64,000 bases of DNA from Haloarchaeobius litoreus. Its GTDB lineage: Archaea > Halobacteriota > Halobacteria > Halobacteriales > Natrialbaceae. The DNA lies in NCBI RefSeq assembly GCF_024495425.1, contig NZ_JANHJR010000001.1, forward strand, positions 372,001 to 436,000, read 5' to 3'. This document shows, piece after piece, positions 63,405-64,000 of this stretch; position 1 is the stretch's first letter; the number at the start of each line of letters is the position of its first letter. Under the pieces are notes generated by a model. The model made no database searches, was not told the DNA's origin, and worked only from the letters and a program-made list of their open reading frames with translations. Made by a program: the position numbers and the translations under genes.

Positions 63405-64000
63405 CGAATCCCCCTCCAGGGTGGCCAGACACCCCAACCGGTGATTCGGTCGACGAGGAAGATACCGAGGAGGACGAGGACGAGTGGAACGCCCGCGTGG
63501 AACATGAGGTCGATGAATCCGGCGACCGAGCCAGCGACGAAGACCTGGTCGCGGTCGCCGAGGTCTTCGGCTTCGTGGTCCCACCAGGTTCCCGGGTCGT
63601 ACCGGGCGTCGTAGACTGAACGGCGGGGGAGCGTCACCTGCCCGTGTCCATGCTCGTTGGTCTGGACGGGGTGGCCGTTCACTCGAACGATACCGGTTGT
63701 CCAGTCCGTGCTGATCGGTGCGCCCGTCTCAGCGTCGACCAGCGTGACTTCGAGAGTCACGTTGTCCCCGCTCACCTCGACGATGTCGACGGTCAGGTTT
63801 CGAGGTGCCAGATCTCCCCGGTCGACCTCACTCAGCTCTCGCTCGACGGTCACTCCACGAACGAGGCCGTGGACAACGACGCTCGTTCCCGGGGACTCGT
63901 CGTCACGGACGGCGATTCGGTCGCTCGACGTGAAGGTGCCCGTTGCCACGTCGAGGTCGATCTCGTCGGGAAGCGAGGGCGCAGGCGCGGTCTGGCCATC
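63401..64000 (-). CDS. Membrane-anchored protein of the conjugation operon, partial at the window edge
   Basis: The frame stays open to the right edge, so the N-terminus is missing; a GTG at 63949 is in frame but need not be the start. The visible part is an outer beta domain (VVVHGLVRGVTVERELSEVDRG...LEVTLVDAETGAPISTDWTTGIVRVNG), ending in one membrane helix (FMFHAGVPLVLVLLGIFLV-type segment) and a short basic tail. It overlaps the lipoprotein gene by four bases. The family is not recognised; it is likely another surface component of the secretion machine. Confidence 0.6.
   Translation of the reverse strand, partial: DGQTAPAPSLPDEIDLDVATGTFTSSDRIAVRDDESPGTSVVVHGLVRGVTVERELSEVDRGDLAPRNLTVDIVEVSGDNVTLEVTLVDAETGAPISTDWTTGIVRVNGHPVQTNEHGHGQVTLPRRSVYDARYDPGTWWDHEAEDLGDRDQVFVAGSVAGFIDLMFHAGVPLVLVLLGIFLVDRITGWGVWPPWRGIR

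Overview
The window is a piece of a haloarchaeal (class Halobacteria) genome. The proteins are strongly acidic, the DNA is G+C-rich, Tat lipoprotein signals and TATA-led, near-leaderless genes are common, and typical haloarchaeal families are present (Orc1/Cdc6 ATPases, Bat-type HTH regulators, IS1341-type tnpB elements, an STT3/AglB-like oligosaccharyltransferase). No rRNA gene, complete tRNA gene or CRISPR array was recognised.

1-14.7 kb is metabolic. Glycerol use comes first: glpA and the start of glpB on the minus strand, diverging from glpK and a membrane protein that may be a glycerol facilitator. A lone Orc1/Cdc6-like ATPase follows, then a polyamine-type ABC transporter operon (potD-A-B-C order). 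This converges on a tight minus-strand operon of an M20 deacylase, an ornithine/alanine-racemase-family enzyme and an FAD amino-acid oxidase, with an HTH_10 regulator upstream. A near-identical CCTCTCATGA(G/C)AGG palindrome lies in front of both convergent operons, suggesting one import-and-degradation unit.

14.7-20 kb is scarred by mobile DNA. It holds two IS1341-type tnpB elements, one apparently lacking the RuvC-II glutamate, with recognisable right ends. Around them lie a tnpB 5' fragment, a truncated HTH gene, a zinc-ribbon scrap and a DUF234-type ATPase under a 27-bp palindrome.

20-47.5 kb is a surface-glycan locus. A GlmU-like nucleotidyltransferase and GlmS supply amino sugar. A more A+T-rich insert (about 23.5-28.7 kb) holds WbqC-like, formyltransferase, membrane and flippase genes. 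Then come a Wzy-like polymerase, three sulfatase-superfamily proteins, a polysaccharide deacetylase, two DegT aminotransferases, two GT4 glycosyltransferases, an SDR epimerase, an initiating sugar-phosphate transferase and an STT3-like transferase fused to a LamG-like domain. A Tat-exported protein, possibly beta-helical, ends the locus.

47.7-64 kb looks like an integrated plasmid or conjugative element. It starts with an exonuclease-less family-B DNA polymerase, a small helical protein and a RecA-like protein without the Walker A lysine, in one operon (a possible mutasome analogue). Then follow a lamin-tail-domain membrane protein, an Orc1/Cdc6 gene beside GTTTCC/GGAAAC repeats, an RNA ligase behind nested inverted repeats, a TumE-like/HTH toxin-antitoxin pair, two small antitoxin-like genes, a helicase-less PrimPol, and a VirB4/VirB6-type secretion operon running off the right edge.
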